Positions 52,596 through 61,482 of a DNA stretch of 64,000 nucleotides are shown here, piece by piece. The translations under genes were made by a program, and so were the position numbers. Under the pieces are notes generated by a model. The model was not told the origin of the DNA. It worked only from the letters and a program-made list of their open reading frames with translations, and did no database searches. Source of the DNA: Paenibacillus sp. FSL R5-0341 (lineage in GTDB: Bacteria > Bacillota > Bacilli > Paenibacillales > Paenibacillaceae); assembly GCF_037975235.1 (NCBI RefSeq), contig NZ_CP150241.1, positions 6,014,001-6,078,000 of the forward strand, read 5' to 3'. The first letter of the stretch is position 1. Each line of letters starts with the position of its first letter.

Positions 52596-53491
52596 GTACC
52601 AAGAAATGGCTTGCTTTGGCCGTGATATGTATCGGAATAGGTTTGCTTGGGACATCCATCTATGGGGTTCAGTTTGGAGATGAACGAGAGCATTACTCCA
52701 AACGATGGGATTTCAAAGCAAATGAATTGCAGAACATTGTCATGAATGCGAGTTTCAGTGCGGATATTGAATTTGTCGTAAGCCCGGATTCAAATGGTTA
52801 TATCGAAGTGGATGGCAAATGGGACCCTGCCGTAGTCAAAAGCTTCGAACAAGCCACCTTATCCAACGGCACATTCCAACTGTCTCAGACAGAACGTGAT
52901 CGATTGCAATTTTTTACCCTGTATTGGAATGATCAAGACTCCACAATAACGGTTGCCCTGCCTGAAGGACACCAGTTAAATGAGGTTAAGCTGGATTCTT
53001 CTTCAAGTGACTGGGATCTGACAGGTCTGAATGCCAATCAGCTTGAGCTGAATAATACCTCAGGTTCCATTCGTCTGGAAAATATCAAGGTACCCAATAT
53101 TGAATTGGCTCTAACTTCGGGTGACATTAACGCTTCCATGATTGATGGAGATATGACCGTGAAACAGACATCCGGAAGCTTCACTGCTGATCAGATAGTC
53201 GGTCAAGTAAACAGTGAGATTAAATCAGGAGATATTGAGATCACTGAATTGAATGGTGCGGCGGATGTACAATTCACCTCGGGTAGCATTCATATTGAAC
53301 AGTCCCATTCTGCGCCAATCACTGCATCCGGAACATCTGGAGATATTTTCATTCAAGCTGCACCTGATTTTGACGGAATCTATGATGCTAAGGCTACTTC
53401 CGGAAGTATAGATGTGCCTGAATCCCCAATGGTGAGCCGGGAAGTGATCAAGGCCCGTACTTCTTCTGGCAGCATCGAGATTACCAAATAG
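52592..53491 (+). CDS. DUF4097 family repetitive beta-helix-like protein
   Basis: The 299-residue protein starts at ATG 52592 in an ATGA overlap with the DUF1700 gene. An N-terminal helix (KWLALAVICIGIGLLGTSIYG) anchors it. Then about eight repeats of a TSGSI/TSGDI type motif (TSGSIRLEN, TSGDINAS, KSGDIEITE, TSGSIHIE, TSGDIFIQ, SSGSIEITK) suggest a right-handed beta-helix, as in the DUF4097 family. The fold may resemble the bactofilin or LiaX-like type. It faces the outside. Function unknown. Confidence 0.9.
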   Translation: MSTKKWLALAVICIGIGLLGTSIYGVQFGDEREHYSKRWDFKANELQNIVMNASFSADIEFVVSPDSNGYIEVDGKWDPAVVKSFEQATLSNGTFQLSQTERDRLQFFTLYWNDQDSTITVALPEGHQLNEVKLDSSSSDWDLTGLNANQLELNNTSGSIRLENIKVPNIELALTSGDINASMIDGDMTVKQTSGSFTADQIVGQVNSEIKSGDIEITELNGAADVQFTSGSIHIEQSHSAPITASGTSGDIFIQAAPDFDGIYDAKATSGSIDVPESPMVSREVIKARTSSGSIEITK

Positions 53492-53539
53492 TGATGAAGC
53501 CAATTTCCGAACTGTGGGTAATAATAGTATAATTGAGTG

Positions 53540-53709
53540 CTAGGACGTGTCTCAAAACTCGCTGAAGTGCATCTTTTACCGCCTTTTCGCCCCATGCTGC
53601 GTCACTTTCCCTTGACGTGCCCCAGCACGCCTGCAGAAAACTTCCTTGCTTGGAACGAAAATTCAGCAAGCAAACTCTGCTTCCTTCGGAGTTTTTAGAC
53701 ACGCCCTAG
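53540..53709. repeat. 170 bp inverted-repeat element, family R3
   Basis: The ends CTAGGACGTGTCTCAAAACTC and GAGTTTTTAGACACGCCCTAG are inverted copies of each other (about 20 of 24 bases). The inside has no ORF. It lies directly before the ribosome binding site of the downstream SDR gene. A solo end occurs at 32016-32029. MITE-like. Confidence 0.75.
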
Positions 53710-53735
53710 TCCATTTCTAAGGAGGAATTACCCAC

Positions 53736-54455
53736 ATGGAACTTAAAAATAAAACAGCTATCATCACAGGTGCCGGAAAAGGTATCGGCCGTGCCATCGC
53801 TGAAGCACTTGCCAAAGAAGGTGTGCACATTGGACTCATTGCACGTACCGCTTCGGATCTTCAGGCTCTTCAACAATCACTCAGTCAAGAATACGGCGTG
53901 AAGGTAACCAGTGCTGTAGCAGACATCTCGGATCGCACACAGGCGGAAGCCGCTGTAGCAGCTATTGAGATGGAACTCGGCGCAGTGGATATCCTGATCA
54001 ACAATGCGGGTATCGCAAGCTTCGGCACATTGCTGGATATGGACCCAGAAGAGTGGGAACGCATCCTGCATGTCAACGTTATGGGTACATATTACGTTAC
54101 ACGCGCTGTCCTTCCAAGCATGATCAAGGAAAGTAGCGGTAGCATCATCAATATTGCTTCCACTGCAGGTGAGCGCGGATTCGCTACAGGTTCAGCTTAC
54201 TGTGCATCCAAGTTTGCGCTACTCGGCATGACCGAATCCCTGATGCAGGAAGTGCGTAAGTCCAACATTCGTGTAACGGCGCTGACACCAAGCACAGTCA
54301 ATACGGAGCTTGCGACCAATGCCGGACTGAAAATTGGTGACGAAGATCGCATGATGCAAGCGGAAGATGTAGCTGAACTTGCACTCGCAACACTCAAGCT
54401 GTCGGACCGTGTCTTCGTCAAAGCGGCAGGCATCTGGACGACCAATCCGCAATAA
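53736..54455 (+). CDS. 3-ketoacyl-ACP reductase-like short-chain dehydrogenase
   Basis: The 239-residue protein has AIITGAGKGIGRAIAEAL (the NADP loop), NNAG, and a catalytic Ser and YxxxK (NIASTAGERG, SAYCASKFALLG). The site AAGGAGGAATTA lies upstream. The family reduces 3-ketoacyl chains or other carbonyls; the true substrate is not known. The R3 element ends 26 bp before the start codon. Confidence 0.92.
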   Translation: MELKNKTAIITGAGKGIGRAIAEALAKEGVHIGLIARTASDLQALQQSLSQEYGVKVTSAVADISDRTQAEAAVAAIEMELGAVDILINNAGIASFGTLLDMDPEEWERILHVNVMGTYYVTRAVLPSMIKESSGSIINIASTAGERGFATGSAYCASKFALLGMTESLMQEVRKSNIRVTALTPSTVNTELATNAGLKIGDEDRMMQAEDVAELALATLKLSDRVFVKAAGIWTTNPQ

Positions 54456-54477
54456 ACAGAGTCTCCCTCTGTCTTTT

Positions 54478-54510
54478 CTAACGAACCTCTCGCACCTTAT
54501 TGCTCGTTAA
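54478..54510. repeat. AACGAACC repeat, family R4
   Basis: TCTAACGAACC with CACCTTATT and TCGTTAAA is the same unit as in 6561-6650. It lies between the SDR stop and a terminator. Confidence 0.6.
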
Positions 54511-54514
54511 ACAT

Positions 54515-54584
54515 AAAAAAGGACGTCTCCCATTGTACATGTATGCTTGTTCGCATGTTCATGACTTGGGAGCCGTCCTTTTTT
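54515..54584. terminator. Bidirectional terminator between SDR and XRE-cupin genes
   Basis: AAAAAAGGACGtCTCCCA with TGGGAGcCGTCCTTTTTT around a long loop with an inner hairpin. It serves the genes converging from both sides. Confidence 0.85.
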
Positions 54585-54587
54585 ATT

Positions 54588-55127
54588 CTATAAATGGTCC
54601 AAACCTAACTCTTTGGACACCGCAATAAGCACCACCGCAGGCTCCTCACCAATGTTAGTCACTTCATGGGGCACAACTGCATTCCAGGTGAACGAATCAC
54701 CCACTTCAAGAACTTCCACATCTTCGCATTGCTCCGCACGAATCTTGCCCTGCAACACCAGATGACTTTCCTCCCCGGCATGTTTGCTAACCCCGGTCGA
54801 AGCACCTGGCGGTAACTCCACAATGGACATGCGCATTGCACCTTTGGCGGTAAGCTGCTGCACTTTGATCTGTCCACTTCCTGCTGTCGTTTCCTTGCGC
54901 TCGTTCTTGCGCACCACGTTCATCCGTTGCTCCGGTGTCAGCAACAAATAGGGAAGTGGCACTTCCAGATAATCCGCAATACTTTCAAGCGTAGCAATGG
55001 AAGGTGACGTTTTGTTATTTTCCACGTTGCTGATAAAACCTTTGGACAACCCCGTGCCCTCGCACATCTGCATGATCGTAATCTGTTTCTGCTTGCGGAT
55101 CGTACGAATAGCCAAGCCGATATCCAT
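54588..55127 (-). CDS. XRE-HTH and cupin transcriptional regulator
   Basis: The 179-residue protein has an N-terminal lambda-repressor-type HTH (LAIRTIRKQKQITIMQMCEG, FISNVENNKTSPSIATLES) and a C-terminal cupin barrel (PPGASTGVSKHAGEESHLVLQG and ITN-type end). The arrangement matches regulators of the PuuR/SutR type, which sense small metabolites such as polyamines or sulfur compounds. The effector is not known. The pot operon is 6 kb away, so a link is only a guess. Confidence 0.9.
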   Translation of the reverse strand: MDIGLAIRTIRKQKQITIMQMCEGTGLSKGFISNVENNKTSPSIATLESIADYLEVPLPYLLLTPEQRMNVVRKNERKETTAGSGQIKVQQLTAKGAMRMSIVELPPGASTGVSKHAGEESHLVLQGKIRAEQCEDVEVLEVGDSFTWNAVVPHEVTNIGEEPAVVLIAVSKELGLDHL

Positions 55128-55191
55128 ATCTCGTCCCTCCCCTTTTATTGATTTTCGAACACTAGACGTACGCTTCGCTTCTTCAGGTTAT

Positions 55192-55557
55192 CTATTCGGC
55201 ATTTGCCTCAACAAATATAATCCGGTTGCCAAACGGATCTGTCACGGTCATCTCCCTTGAATTCCACGGTGTCTCCTCGATACCGGGCCTCGCATGTTTG
55301 TACTCTTTCTGACGAAGTGCACCATGGAATGTATCCAAGTTATCCGTTTCTACGCGCAAGGCAGCTCCAGGTGTACAATCTCCATGATGTTCGGATAGAT
55401 GAATCACGATGGAATCGAGCGAAACCTGCATATATAAGGGCATATCTTGCTCAAATCGATGTTCCCAATCCAATTGGAAACCCAGGTATTCAAGGTAGAA
55501 CTCTCTAGCTTTATTTTCATCAAATATTCTTAAAATAGGCACGATACGCTTTAACAT
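55192..55557 (-). CDS. VOC superfamily (glyoxalase-like) protein
   Basis: The start is taken as ATG 55555-55557, with GAGGA 10 nt upstream; the frame extends to 55596. The 121-residue protein has VPILRIFDENKAREFYLEYLGF, HLSEHHGDCTPGA and ITDPFGNRIIF-like motifs (TVTDPFGNRI) of the glyoxalase/bleomycin resistance fold. Metal ligands are partly kept. It may bind a small toxic substrate; no substrate is seen. Confidence 0.85.
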   Translation of the reverse strand: MLKRIVPILRIFDENKAREFYLEYLGFQLDWEHRFEQDMPLYMQVSLDSIVIHLSEHHGDCTPGAALRVETDNLDTFHGALRQKEYKHARPGIEETPWNSREMTVTDPFGNRIIFVEANAE

Positions 55558-55785
55558 CCTGATCACGTCCTCGGGAATAAGATATGAACCACGCACAGCG
55601 TCACTTCTTTTAAAACTATTCAGGGTTTCTTATAAACAACATATATTCATCATACAAAAAAAGTATTGACCCTACAATGAAACCATGATAAATTTTGTTC
55701 ATAAATAAGAATATTTATTTCATATTGGTGAACTTTATTGTCGAAACGATATATGTAACTCAATCCTCATCAGGTGGTGTTTTCA

Positions 55786-56460
55786 ATGAATTCTCCTTAT
55801 GTACATGAAGTCCGATTACCTTCCCATTACAATGCAGATCAACGTTACCCTGTAATCTTTGCCTTACATGGCATGGGATCGGATGAGCAGGATATGCTTC
55901 GTTTGATGGAGCCGCTACAGTCTGATTTTATTATCGTCGCCATCCGTGGACCTATCGTTCAGGGTGGAGGTTATGCATATTTTCAGATCAAAAGCATCGG
56001 CAATCCCATCCGCGAATTATATGATGCCTCCGTGCTGGGACTGCAACAGTTGATTGTTGATCTGTCTGCCAAATATGCGATTGATCCCACGCGGCGTTAT
56101 ATCGCCGGATTCAGCCAAGGTGCCATTATGGCCATGACTTTATCGCTAATCATGGGAGATGCCATTAAAGGTATAGTAGCCATGAGTGGGTACATCCCAC
56201 AATTTGTGAAAGACGAGTACAAGCTACAACCTGATTCGGAGCTGTCTGTGTTCATCTCGCATGGGGATCAGGATCATCTATTCCCGCTGCAACTGGGCGA
56301 AGATAACGCCGATTTCTTCCGTCAACATACCAATCACGTCACATATGTACCTTACAACGGTGGACATCAGGTGACCCCCGATCTATATCAACAATTCCAA
56401 CAATGGCTTCGGACGGATGCGAACCTGACTGCCGAAGACTCGAAAGGACTGAATTCATAA
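55786..56460 (+). CDS. Alpha/beta hydrolase, carboxylesterase/phospholipase type
   Basis: The start is ATG 55786 behind AGGTGG (8 nt); GTG 55774 would be inside the site. The 224-residue protein has FALHGMGSDEQD (oxyanion hole), GFSQGAIMAM (nucleophile Ser), HGDQD (Asp) and GGHQV (His). It hydrolyses short esters or lysophospholipids. The last codon overlaps the start of the dioxygenase gene (TAATG), so the two are coupled. Confidence 0.92.
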   Translation: MNSPYVHEVRLPSHYNADQRYPVIFALHGMGSDEQDMLRLMEPLQSDFIIVAIRGPIVQGGGYAYFQIKSIGNPIRELYDASVLGLQQLIVDLSAKYAIDPTRRYIAGFSQGAIMAMTLSLIMGDAIKGIVAMSGYIPQFVKDEYKLQPDSELSVFISHGDQDHLFPLQLGEDNADFFRQHTNHVTYVPYNGGHQVTPDLYQQFQQWLRTDANLTAEDSKGLNS

Positions 56461-57230
56461 TGATGCCATCCCTGTTTATTGCTCACGGTGCCCCATCACT
56501 GGCACTGGAGGAGAATGTGTACACCGAATTTCTGCAGAAACTTGGACAAGAACTGCCGAAACCCAAAGCAATTGTATTGTTCTCTGCTCACTGGGAATCC
56601 ACAACTCAGCTTGTATCCTCGGTAGCCAATTACGAAACCATCTATGATTTTGGCGGTTTCCAGCCTGAATTGTACCAGATTAAATACCCCGCTCAAGGAC
56701 ATGCAGAGACTTCAGCCGAGGTGGAGCGTCTATTCGCAGAAGCCGGGATTCCGGTACAAACGGATGATGTTCGTGGCCTGGATCACGGGGCTTGGGTCGT
56801 TTTGCGCCTGCTCTACCCGGATGCAGATATTCCCGTAGTTTCCTTGTCGGTGAACCGCTATCTGACTGGTGAGCAGCAATATCAGGTTGGACAAGCGCTC
56901 GCTTCCTTACGTGAGCAAGACATTCTTGTCATTGGCAGCGGAGGAACCGTCCACAATCTACGTCGATTGAACTGGGAAAGTAACGGCGTTGACCCGTGGG
57001 CATCAGAGTTCGACAACTGGCTGCACGACAAGCTGGTGAGTTGGGATACGGCGTCTCTCTTCTCCTATGATAAACTGGCACCTTCAGCTCAAGCTGCCGT
57101 GCCTACGCCGGAGCATTTTGTACCGCTGTTACTCGCCATGGGTGCGGGAGATCAGAACAAGCGGGCATCGCTCCTGTTCAAAGCCTATCAGTATGGCAAC
57201 CTTAGTCTGTCCTGTTGGAAGTTTGAATAA
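56460..57230 (+). CDS. DODA-type extradiol aromatic ring-opening dioxygenase
   Basis: The start is ATG 56460 (or 56463); it overlaps the TAA of the esterase gene. The 256-residue protein has LFIAHGAPSL, FSAHWES, LDHGAWVVL and TPEHFVPLL, with the metal-binding histidines of the LigB/YgiD group. Members cleave catechols or L-DOPA; the substrate here is unknown. A coupled ring-cleavage and hydrolase pair is inferred from the overlap. Confidence 0.9.
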   Translation: MMPSLFIAHGAPSLALEENVYTEFLQKLGQELPKPKAIVLFSAHWESTTQLVSSVANYETIYDFGGFQPELYQIKYPAQGHAETSAEVERLFAEAGIPVQTDDVRGLDHGAWVVLRLLYPDADIPVVSLSVNRYLTGEQQYQVGQALASLREQDILVIGSGGTVHNLRRLNWESNGVDPWASEFDNWLHDKLVSWDTASLFSYDKLAPSAQAAVPTPEHFVPLLLAMGAGDQNKRASLLFKAYQYGNLSLSCWKFE

Positions 57231-57276
57231 AGAGGACTATGTAAAAGATTAGTTTCATTTATAAAGCAGATAAACA

Positions 57277-57324
57277 ATAAGCGTGAGTTACAGGGAATGC
57301 CCCTGTTGCTCACGCTTTATTTGT
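57277..57324 (+). terminator. Terminator after the dioxygenase gene
   Basis: AATAAGCGTGAGTtACAGGG with CCCTGTtGCTCACGCTTTATT, a long stem with T-rich end. Strong. Confidence 0.85.
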
Positions 57325-57488
57325 TGTTACCGCCTATAAATAATGAGACCATTGTAGTACGTAAGCAAGGACTCCGGATTCTTGTGTGCTTTTTCGGATT
57401 ATAACTATAATATGAGGTGAAATCAGGCACAGTTTGCTCACATATCACTCACCCTATTATCTGAATAGCTCATACGGAGGGGAATTGG

Positions 57489-58085
57489 ATGCCAGAACAA
57501 CGTATATATGAATTGATGGATGAACTGGATGGTTTACTTGAAGAGAAGGTACAGGATGAGGAAAACCGGGAGCTCTTGGAGGCTTATCGCGAGTTTGAAG
57601 GCGTGACGGATGAGCAGCTTGACGCATTCGAACGTGAGCACGGTATTCAATTACCTGCTGATTTTCGTGCTTTCTATAAACGTAAAAATGGGAGTGGTTA
57701 TGGCTTTCATGTCTTGTATCCAAGCCTAGAGGAAGGACGAGAATCCGAGCCATTTTACCTGTTATCCCTGGAAAAGATTCAAAAGGAACAGTCCACGCTG
57801 GTGGAGAACCGCATGGATGATTATTTTACCGAAGAAGAGATCCATGAGCTTGATCCCCGAATCAAGCCCTACCTTTTTCAAAAGAAATGGATTACGTTTG
57901 GCATGCTTGGAGGTGGCTCACTGTATCTGATGTTCGATTTTGATCCGACAGAGCAAGGAACGGTTGGGCAGATTATTATGTACGTGCATGATCCGGATTT
58001 CGTATATTATGTCGCCGGGACGTTTACGGAGCTTTTGGAACAATCCAACCGGAATTTACGTGCCATTGAGGCCATCGAGTACTGA
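57489..58085 (+). CDS. SMI1/KNR4 (SUKH) family protein
   Basis: The 198-residue protein starts at ATG 57489 behind GGAGGGGAATTGG. FEGVTDEQLDAFEREHGIQLPADFRAFYKRKNGSG is the hallmark SUKH core. SUKH proteins often serve as immunity proteins for secreted toxins, and some have housekeeping roles. No toxin gene is beside it, so the partner is unknown; an orphan immunity gene is one option. Confidence 0.88.
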   Translation: MPEQRIYELMDELDGLLEEKVQDEENRELLEAYREFEGVTDEQLDAFEREHGIQLPADFRAFYKRKNGSGYGFHVLYPSLEEGRESEPFYLLSLEKIQKEQSTLVENRMDDYFTEEEIHELDPRIKPYLFQKKWITFGMLGGGSLYLMFDFDPTEQGTVGQIIMYVHDPDFVYYVAGTFTELLEQSNRNLRAIEAIEY

Positions 58086-58279
58086 AGAAGTGCAAAGTAC
58101 CCAAGCTGGAACCAGCCTACTCCCTATGGATCACATGAATAGCATGATGATATGACCTTTTTTGCATAATGCTGGGATATGTCAAAGCGGTTATAATAAC
58201 ATTTAGTGGAAATGCACATGCTATATAGATGAGGACTATCTTTTCTACACATCACATTGATCTGGGAGGAACATACGAA

Positions 58280-59281
58280 GTGGCTGAACAACCGAAGTCT
58301 GAGAGCTTTATGTCTCTCGTCAAAAAAGGAAACACATCCTCCGCCGTAGCGATGGCAGGTAATGCTGTACTTGCTGTGTGCAAGGGCGGAGCCTTCCTAT
58401 TCAGTGGCAGTGGCGCCATGTTCGCTTCGGCGATGCATTCACTCGCTGATGCCATTAACCAAGGGTTTGTCTTTGTCGGAAGTGTGTTGTCCGAGAAAAA
58501 ACCTACACGCCGCTTCCCGACCGGATTCGGACGGGTCATTAACATTTTCTGCATGATCGCTGTTATTGTTGTGACGATTATGGCCTATGAGACCATTCAT
58601 GAGGGGATTCACCTGCTACAACATCCTGCCGGTCATTCCGGGGGTCTCTGGATTAACATCGGTGTGCTCGTCTTGAACATTCTGATCGACGGGGCCATTC
58701 TGATCAAAGCCATGAAGGAAATTCTCAAAGAAGCACGCGCACCCAAAGCCGCCGGATTTGCCCTGGTACCTGCTGCCATCAAAAATGTTGGCCGTGCTGC
58801 GCCACCAACCCGTCTCGTCTTCTACGAAGATGTTGTCGCTGTACTTGGTGCCCTGCTTGCATTGATCTCTGTCGTGGTCATTGCCTTGACCAATTTTGCA
58901 TTGCTCGACGGCATTGTGACAACGATTATTGGATGTCTGATGATCGCTGTAGCCTTCCGTGTCGGTTATGATAATATGATCGGATTAATTGGTGTTGCGG
59001 CTCCGCAGGATATTGAGGACAAAGTATCCCAGACCATTCTGGCAGACACGCATGTTGCCGATATTCAGATGATGCGTATCATTCAGGAAGGCCGTTATTA
59101 TCATGTGGAAGGTCTGATTGAACTGACCAAAGGACTCAGCCTTGCCGATGCGGATGACATCAAGTTCCGTATTCAGGAGAAGTTGATGACGAACCCCGAC
59201 ATCGCGGACGCAGTAATCTCCATTATTGAAGATGACGGCGTGAACAGTTGGGGCAAGAAACATTCGGACGTAGTGAAATAA
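58280..59281 (+). CDS. Cation diffusion facilitator family transporter
   Basis: The start is GTG 58280, 10 nt behind GGGAGG; an ATG 17 codons upstream has no site. The 333-residue protein has about six hydrophobic helices, ASAMHSLADAINQG with the DxxxD-type metal site, and a C-terminal cytoplasmic domain. It likely exports Zn, Fe or Mn. The metal cannot be told from sequence. A terminator follows. Confidence 0.9.
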   Translation: MAEQPKSESFMSLVKKGNTSSAVAMAGNAVLAVCKGGAFLFSGSGAMFASAMHSLADAINQGFVFVGSVLSEKKPTRRFPTGFGRVINIFCMIAVIVVTIMAYETIHEGIHLLQHPAGHSGGLWINIGVLVLNILIDGAILIKAMKEILKEARAPKAAGFALVPAAIKNVGRAAPPTRLVFYEDVVAVLGALLALISVVVIALTNFALLDGIVTTIIGCLMIAVAFRVGYDNMIGLIGVAAPQDIEDKVSQTILADTHVADIQMMRIIQEGRYYHVEGLIELTKGLSLADADDIKFRIQEKLMTNPDIADAVISIIEDDGVNSWGKKHSDVVK

Positions 59282-59312
59282 CGAGCTTCTCTTTTGATAA
59301 AAAGAAAGACAG

Positions 59313-59339
59313 AACCCACTCTTCAACAGAGTGGGTTTT
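59313..59339 (+). terminator. Terminator of the CDF gene
   Basis: AACCCACTC with GAGTGGGTTTTG around TTCAACA, 32 nt after the stop. Confidence 0.85.
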
Positions 59340-59534
59340 GAGCATGTTCAACTACTCGCTCATCTAGGGAGTATCGTTTCTCAAATTTACGTACCTAGAC
59401 TTTGGTCTAGGTTGACTTTAACTCCAAAGACGGAGGATAGACTTTTCCAGTTCATGGTATGCTGTGAGTAACGAAAGTATTGCTCTACATACAACCGTTC
59501 GGAAATTAATGTTTGATTGAGAAGGAGAGATATT

Positions 59535-60035
59535 ATGGCTAAACGTACGATCCTAGCGCCTGTTCTCATTTTGCTGGGCGTGTACCTGATTCTGAACCAG
59601 GGAGGTTCACTCGGTCCGGGTACGATCTTTGCGACCTTCTGGCCCACGTTATTCGTGATTCCACTCGGACTGTTCTTCCACTGGCTGTACTTCTCCATGA
59701 TTGGCAGAGGGGTTGGACTGCTGGTTCCCGGTGGCTTGCTGCTCACTGTCGGTATTGTCTGTCAGATCGCGATGCTGTTTAACAACTGGGGTACGATGTG
59801 GCCGGGCTTCATTCTGGCTGTAGCTGTTGGTTTATTCGAATTGTACTGGTTCGGTGGTCGAAACAAATGGTTGCTGATCCCCATCAACATTCTAACGGTG
59901 ATATCGCTGTTGTTTTTCGCCGTAATGTCGATTGGCACGATGCTGAGCAGCTTGAGCTTTATCCAACCATTTGTGGCGATTGTGCTGATTATGGGTGGGG
60001 CTTGGATCATGGTAGGTCGCAAAAAGCGCATGTAG
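59535..60035 (+). CDS. Multi-pass membrane protein of unknown function (DUF5668-like)
   Basis: The start is ATG 59535 behind AAGGAG (7 nt); six extra codons are in the longer frame. The 166-residue protein has five or six hydrophobic helices and no soluble domain. PVLILLGVYLILNQGG and WPTLFVIPLGLF resemble the LiaI/LiaF-like transmembrane (DUF5668) type. No partner is visible in the neighbourhood. Confidence 0.65.
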   Translation: MAKRTILAPVLILLGVYLILNQGGSLGPGTIFATFWPTLFVIPLGLFFHWLYFSMIGRGVGLLVPGGLLLTVGIVCQIAMLFNNWGTMWPGFILAVAVGLFELYWFGGRNKWLLIPINILTVISLLFFAVMSIGTMLSSLSFIQPFVAIVLIMGGAWIMVGRKKRM

Positions 60036-60076
60036 TGGCAATTATATAAGATGAACAGGGTGCGATTAACTGAGTC

Positions 60077-60202
60077 ACTGCGGTGACAGAACAACTTCGG
60101 ATCGCTGTTATCCCCGGATTTTTTTTAATCCCATCTAGAATGGGAAAATCCGTTGATAAAGGCGAGCGCTTCGCTTCTTCAGTTTTTTCTGTCTCCTCCG
60201 TT
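60077..60202 (+). repeat. Palindromic dispersed repeat, family R1, copy 4
   Basis: Starts CTGCGGTGACAGAAC and continues GATCGCTGTTATCCCCGG, a hairpin (CCCATCtagaATGGG), AAAATCCGTTGATAA and CGCTTCGCTTCTTCAG, ending TTTTTTCTGTCTCC. It is in the same orientation as copy 1. Confidence 0.8.
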
Positions 60203-60270
60203 AACGTTTGATCTTTAATGTTCATCTTATATGGCACTTCAAGCGCTATTGCTCTGAAGTAGGTAAAAAT

Positions 60271-60321
60271 AAAGGGGTGCTGCTCGTCATTCAAATGAAA
60301 TGACGAGCAGCACCCCTTTTT
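60271..60321. terminator. Strong bidirectional terminator between the membrane protein and potD
   Basis: A perfect 20 bp stem (AAAGGGGTGCTGCTCGTCAT with its complement) around a short loop, with T-rich ends on both sides. Confidence 0.9.
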
Positions 60322-60408
60322 GTTTTTTTCATAATCTAACAAACTGTTCACACGCTATTGACTCTACTTAGTAAGCCACGGTGGATCGTTATCAGATGCT
60401 ATGACCTC

Positions 60409-61482
60409 TTATTTGCTGTGCATTTTAAACTCCAGGAACAGGTCGTTATAATGCGAGAGCATTTTTTTGCCCAGATTATCGTAGACCTCCAGCTTACCTG
60501 TCAGTGTCTCGTCCGGATAGAAGCGTTCATCCTCCGAGATGTCCTCTGGCAGCAGCTTAAGCGCCTCGGCGTTTGGGGTGGAATACCCGACATACTCGGC
60601 ATTGCGAGCGGCATGATCCGGGTCCAGCATGAAGTTGATAAACTGGTGTGCCCCTTCAATATTACTCGCTGTCTTCGGAATAACCATGTTGTCGAACCAG
60701 AGGTTCGAGCCTTCTTCCGGCACCATGTAATCCAGCTTATCGTTCTCATCCATAATCTCCGATGCATCCCCGGACCACACAAGTCCAACCGCAGCTTCCT
60801 CATTCGCAAGCAGCATCTTGATCTCGTCTCCGACAATTGCTCTGACGTTTGGTGTCAATGTAGACAGCTTCTTCAGCGCTTCTTGCAGGTGGTCTTCGTT
60901 GGTATCGTTCAGAGAATACCCGAGACTGTTCAATCCCATCCCAATGACTTCACGTGCACCGTCAAGGAGCAGGATTTGATTTTTCAAACGTGGGTCCCAC
61001 AGGTCATTCCAGCTATCAAACGTCAATCCATCTACCAGCTCAGGATTGTACACAACCCCCACCGTTCCCCAGAAATAAGGGATGGAGTACTTGTTGCCTT
61101 CATCAAAGGACAAGTCCATGAACCGCGGATCAATGTTGTCCAGGTGGGTTAATTTGCTATGATCGAGTGGAACGAGCAGGTCTTCTTCTTTCATTTTGCT
61201 AATCGCATATTCGGAAGGAATCGCCACATCAAACGTAGTACCCCCCTGCTCAATCTTGGTCAACATCGCTTCATTGGAGTCGAACGTCTGATAGATGACC
61301 TTCATGCCAGTCTCATCCTCAAATTCCTTGAGCAGATCGGGGTCGATATAATCGCCCCAGTTATAGATGGTCAGCGTGTTGCCGCCAGAATACCCCTGAC
61401 TCTTGTTCAGATATGAAGCCAGAATCATCAGGGCAAAGGCGGCCACGAAAACAAGCGCAAATGTCCGTACCAGTTGCTTCAT
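60409..61482 (-). CDS. potD: Spermidine/putrescine ABC transporter, substrate-binding protein
   Basis: The 357-residue protein starts at ATG 61480-61482, overlapping the stop of potC by 4 nt. It has an N-terminal anchor helix (LVRTFALVFVAAFALMILASYL), then LTIYNWGDYIDPDLL, the start of the PotD-type domain, and LVWSGDASEIM. No lipobox Cys is visible, so a membrane anchor replaces a lipid. It captures polyamines for PotABC. Confidence 0.94.
   Translation of the reverse strand: MKQLVRTFALVFVAAFALMILASYLNKSQGYSGGNTLTIYNWGDYIDPDLLKEFEDETGMKVIYQTFDSNEAMLTKIEQGGTTFDVAIPSEYAISKMKEEDLLVPLDHSKLTHLDNIDPRFMDLSFDEGNKYSIPYFWGTVGVVYNPELVDGLTFDSWNDLWDPRLKNQILLLDGAREVIGMGLNSLGYSLNDTNEDHLQEALKKLSTLTPNVRAIVGDEIKMLLANEEAAVGLVWSGDASEIMDENDKLDYMVPEEGSNLWFDNMVIPKTASNIEGAHQFINFMLDPDHAARNAEYVGYSTPNAEALKLLPEDISEDERFYPDETLTGKLEVYDNLGKKMLSHYNDLFLEFKMHSK

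Larger units (their letters stand above)
60036..60408. other. 373 nt gap before potD
   Basis: Contains a copy of the R1 element (60077-60202) and a strong terminator (60271-60321). No ORF of interest. Confidence 0.8.

Noticed and set aside
60358..61152. 264-codon plus-strand ORF
   Set aside because: It is a shadow of potD on the opposite strand.
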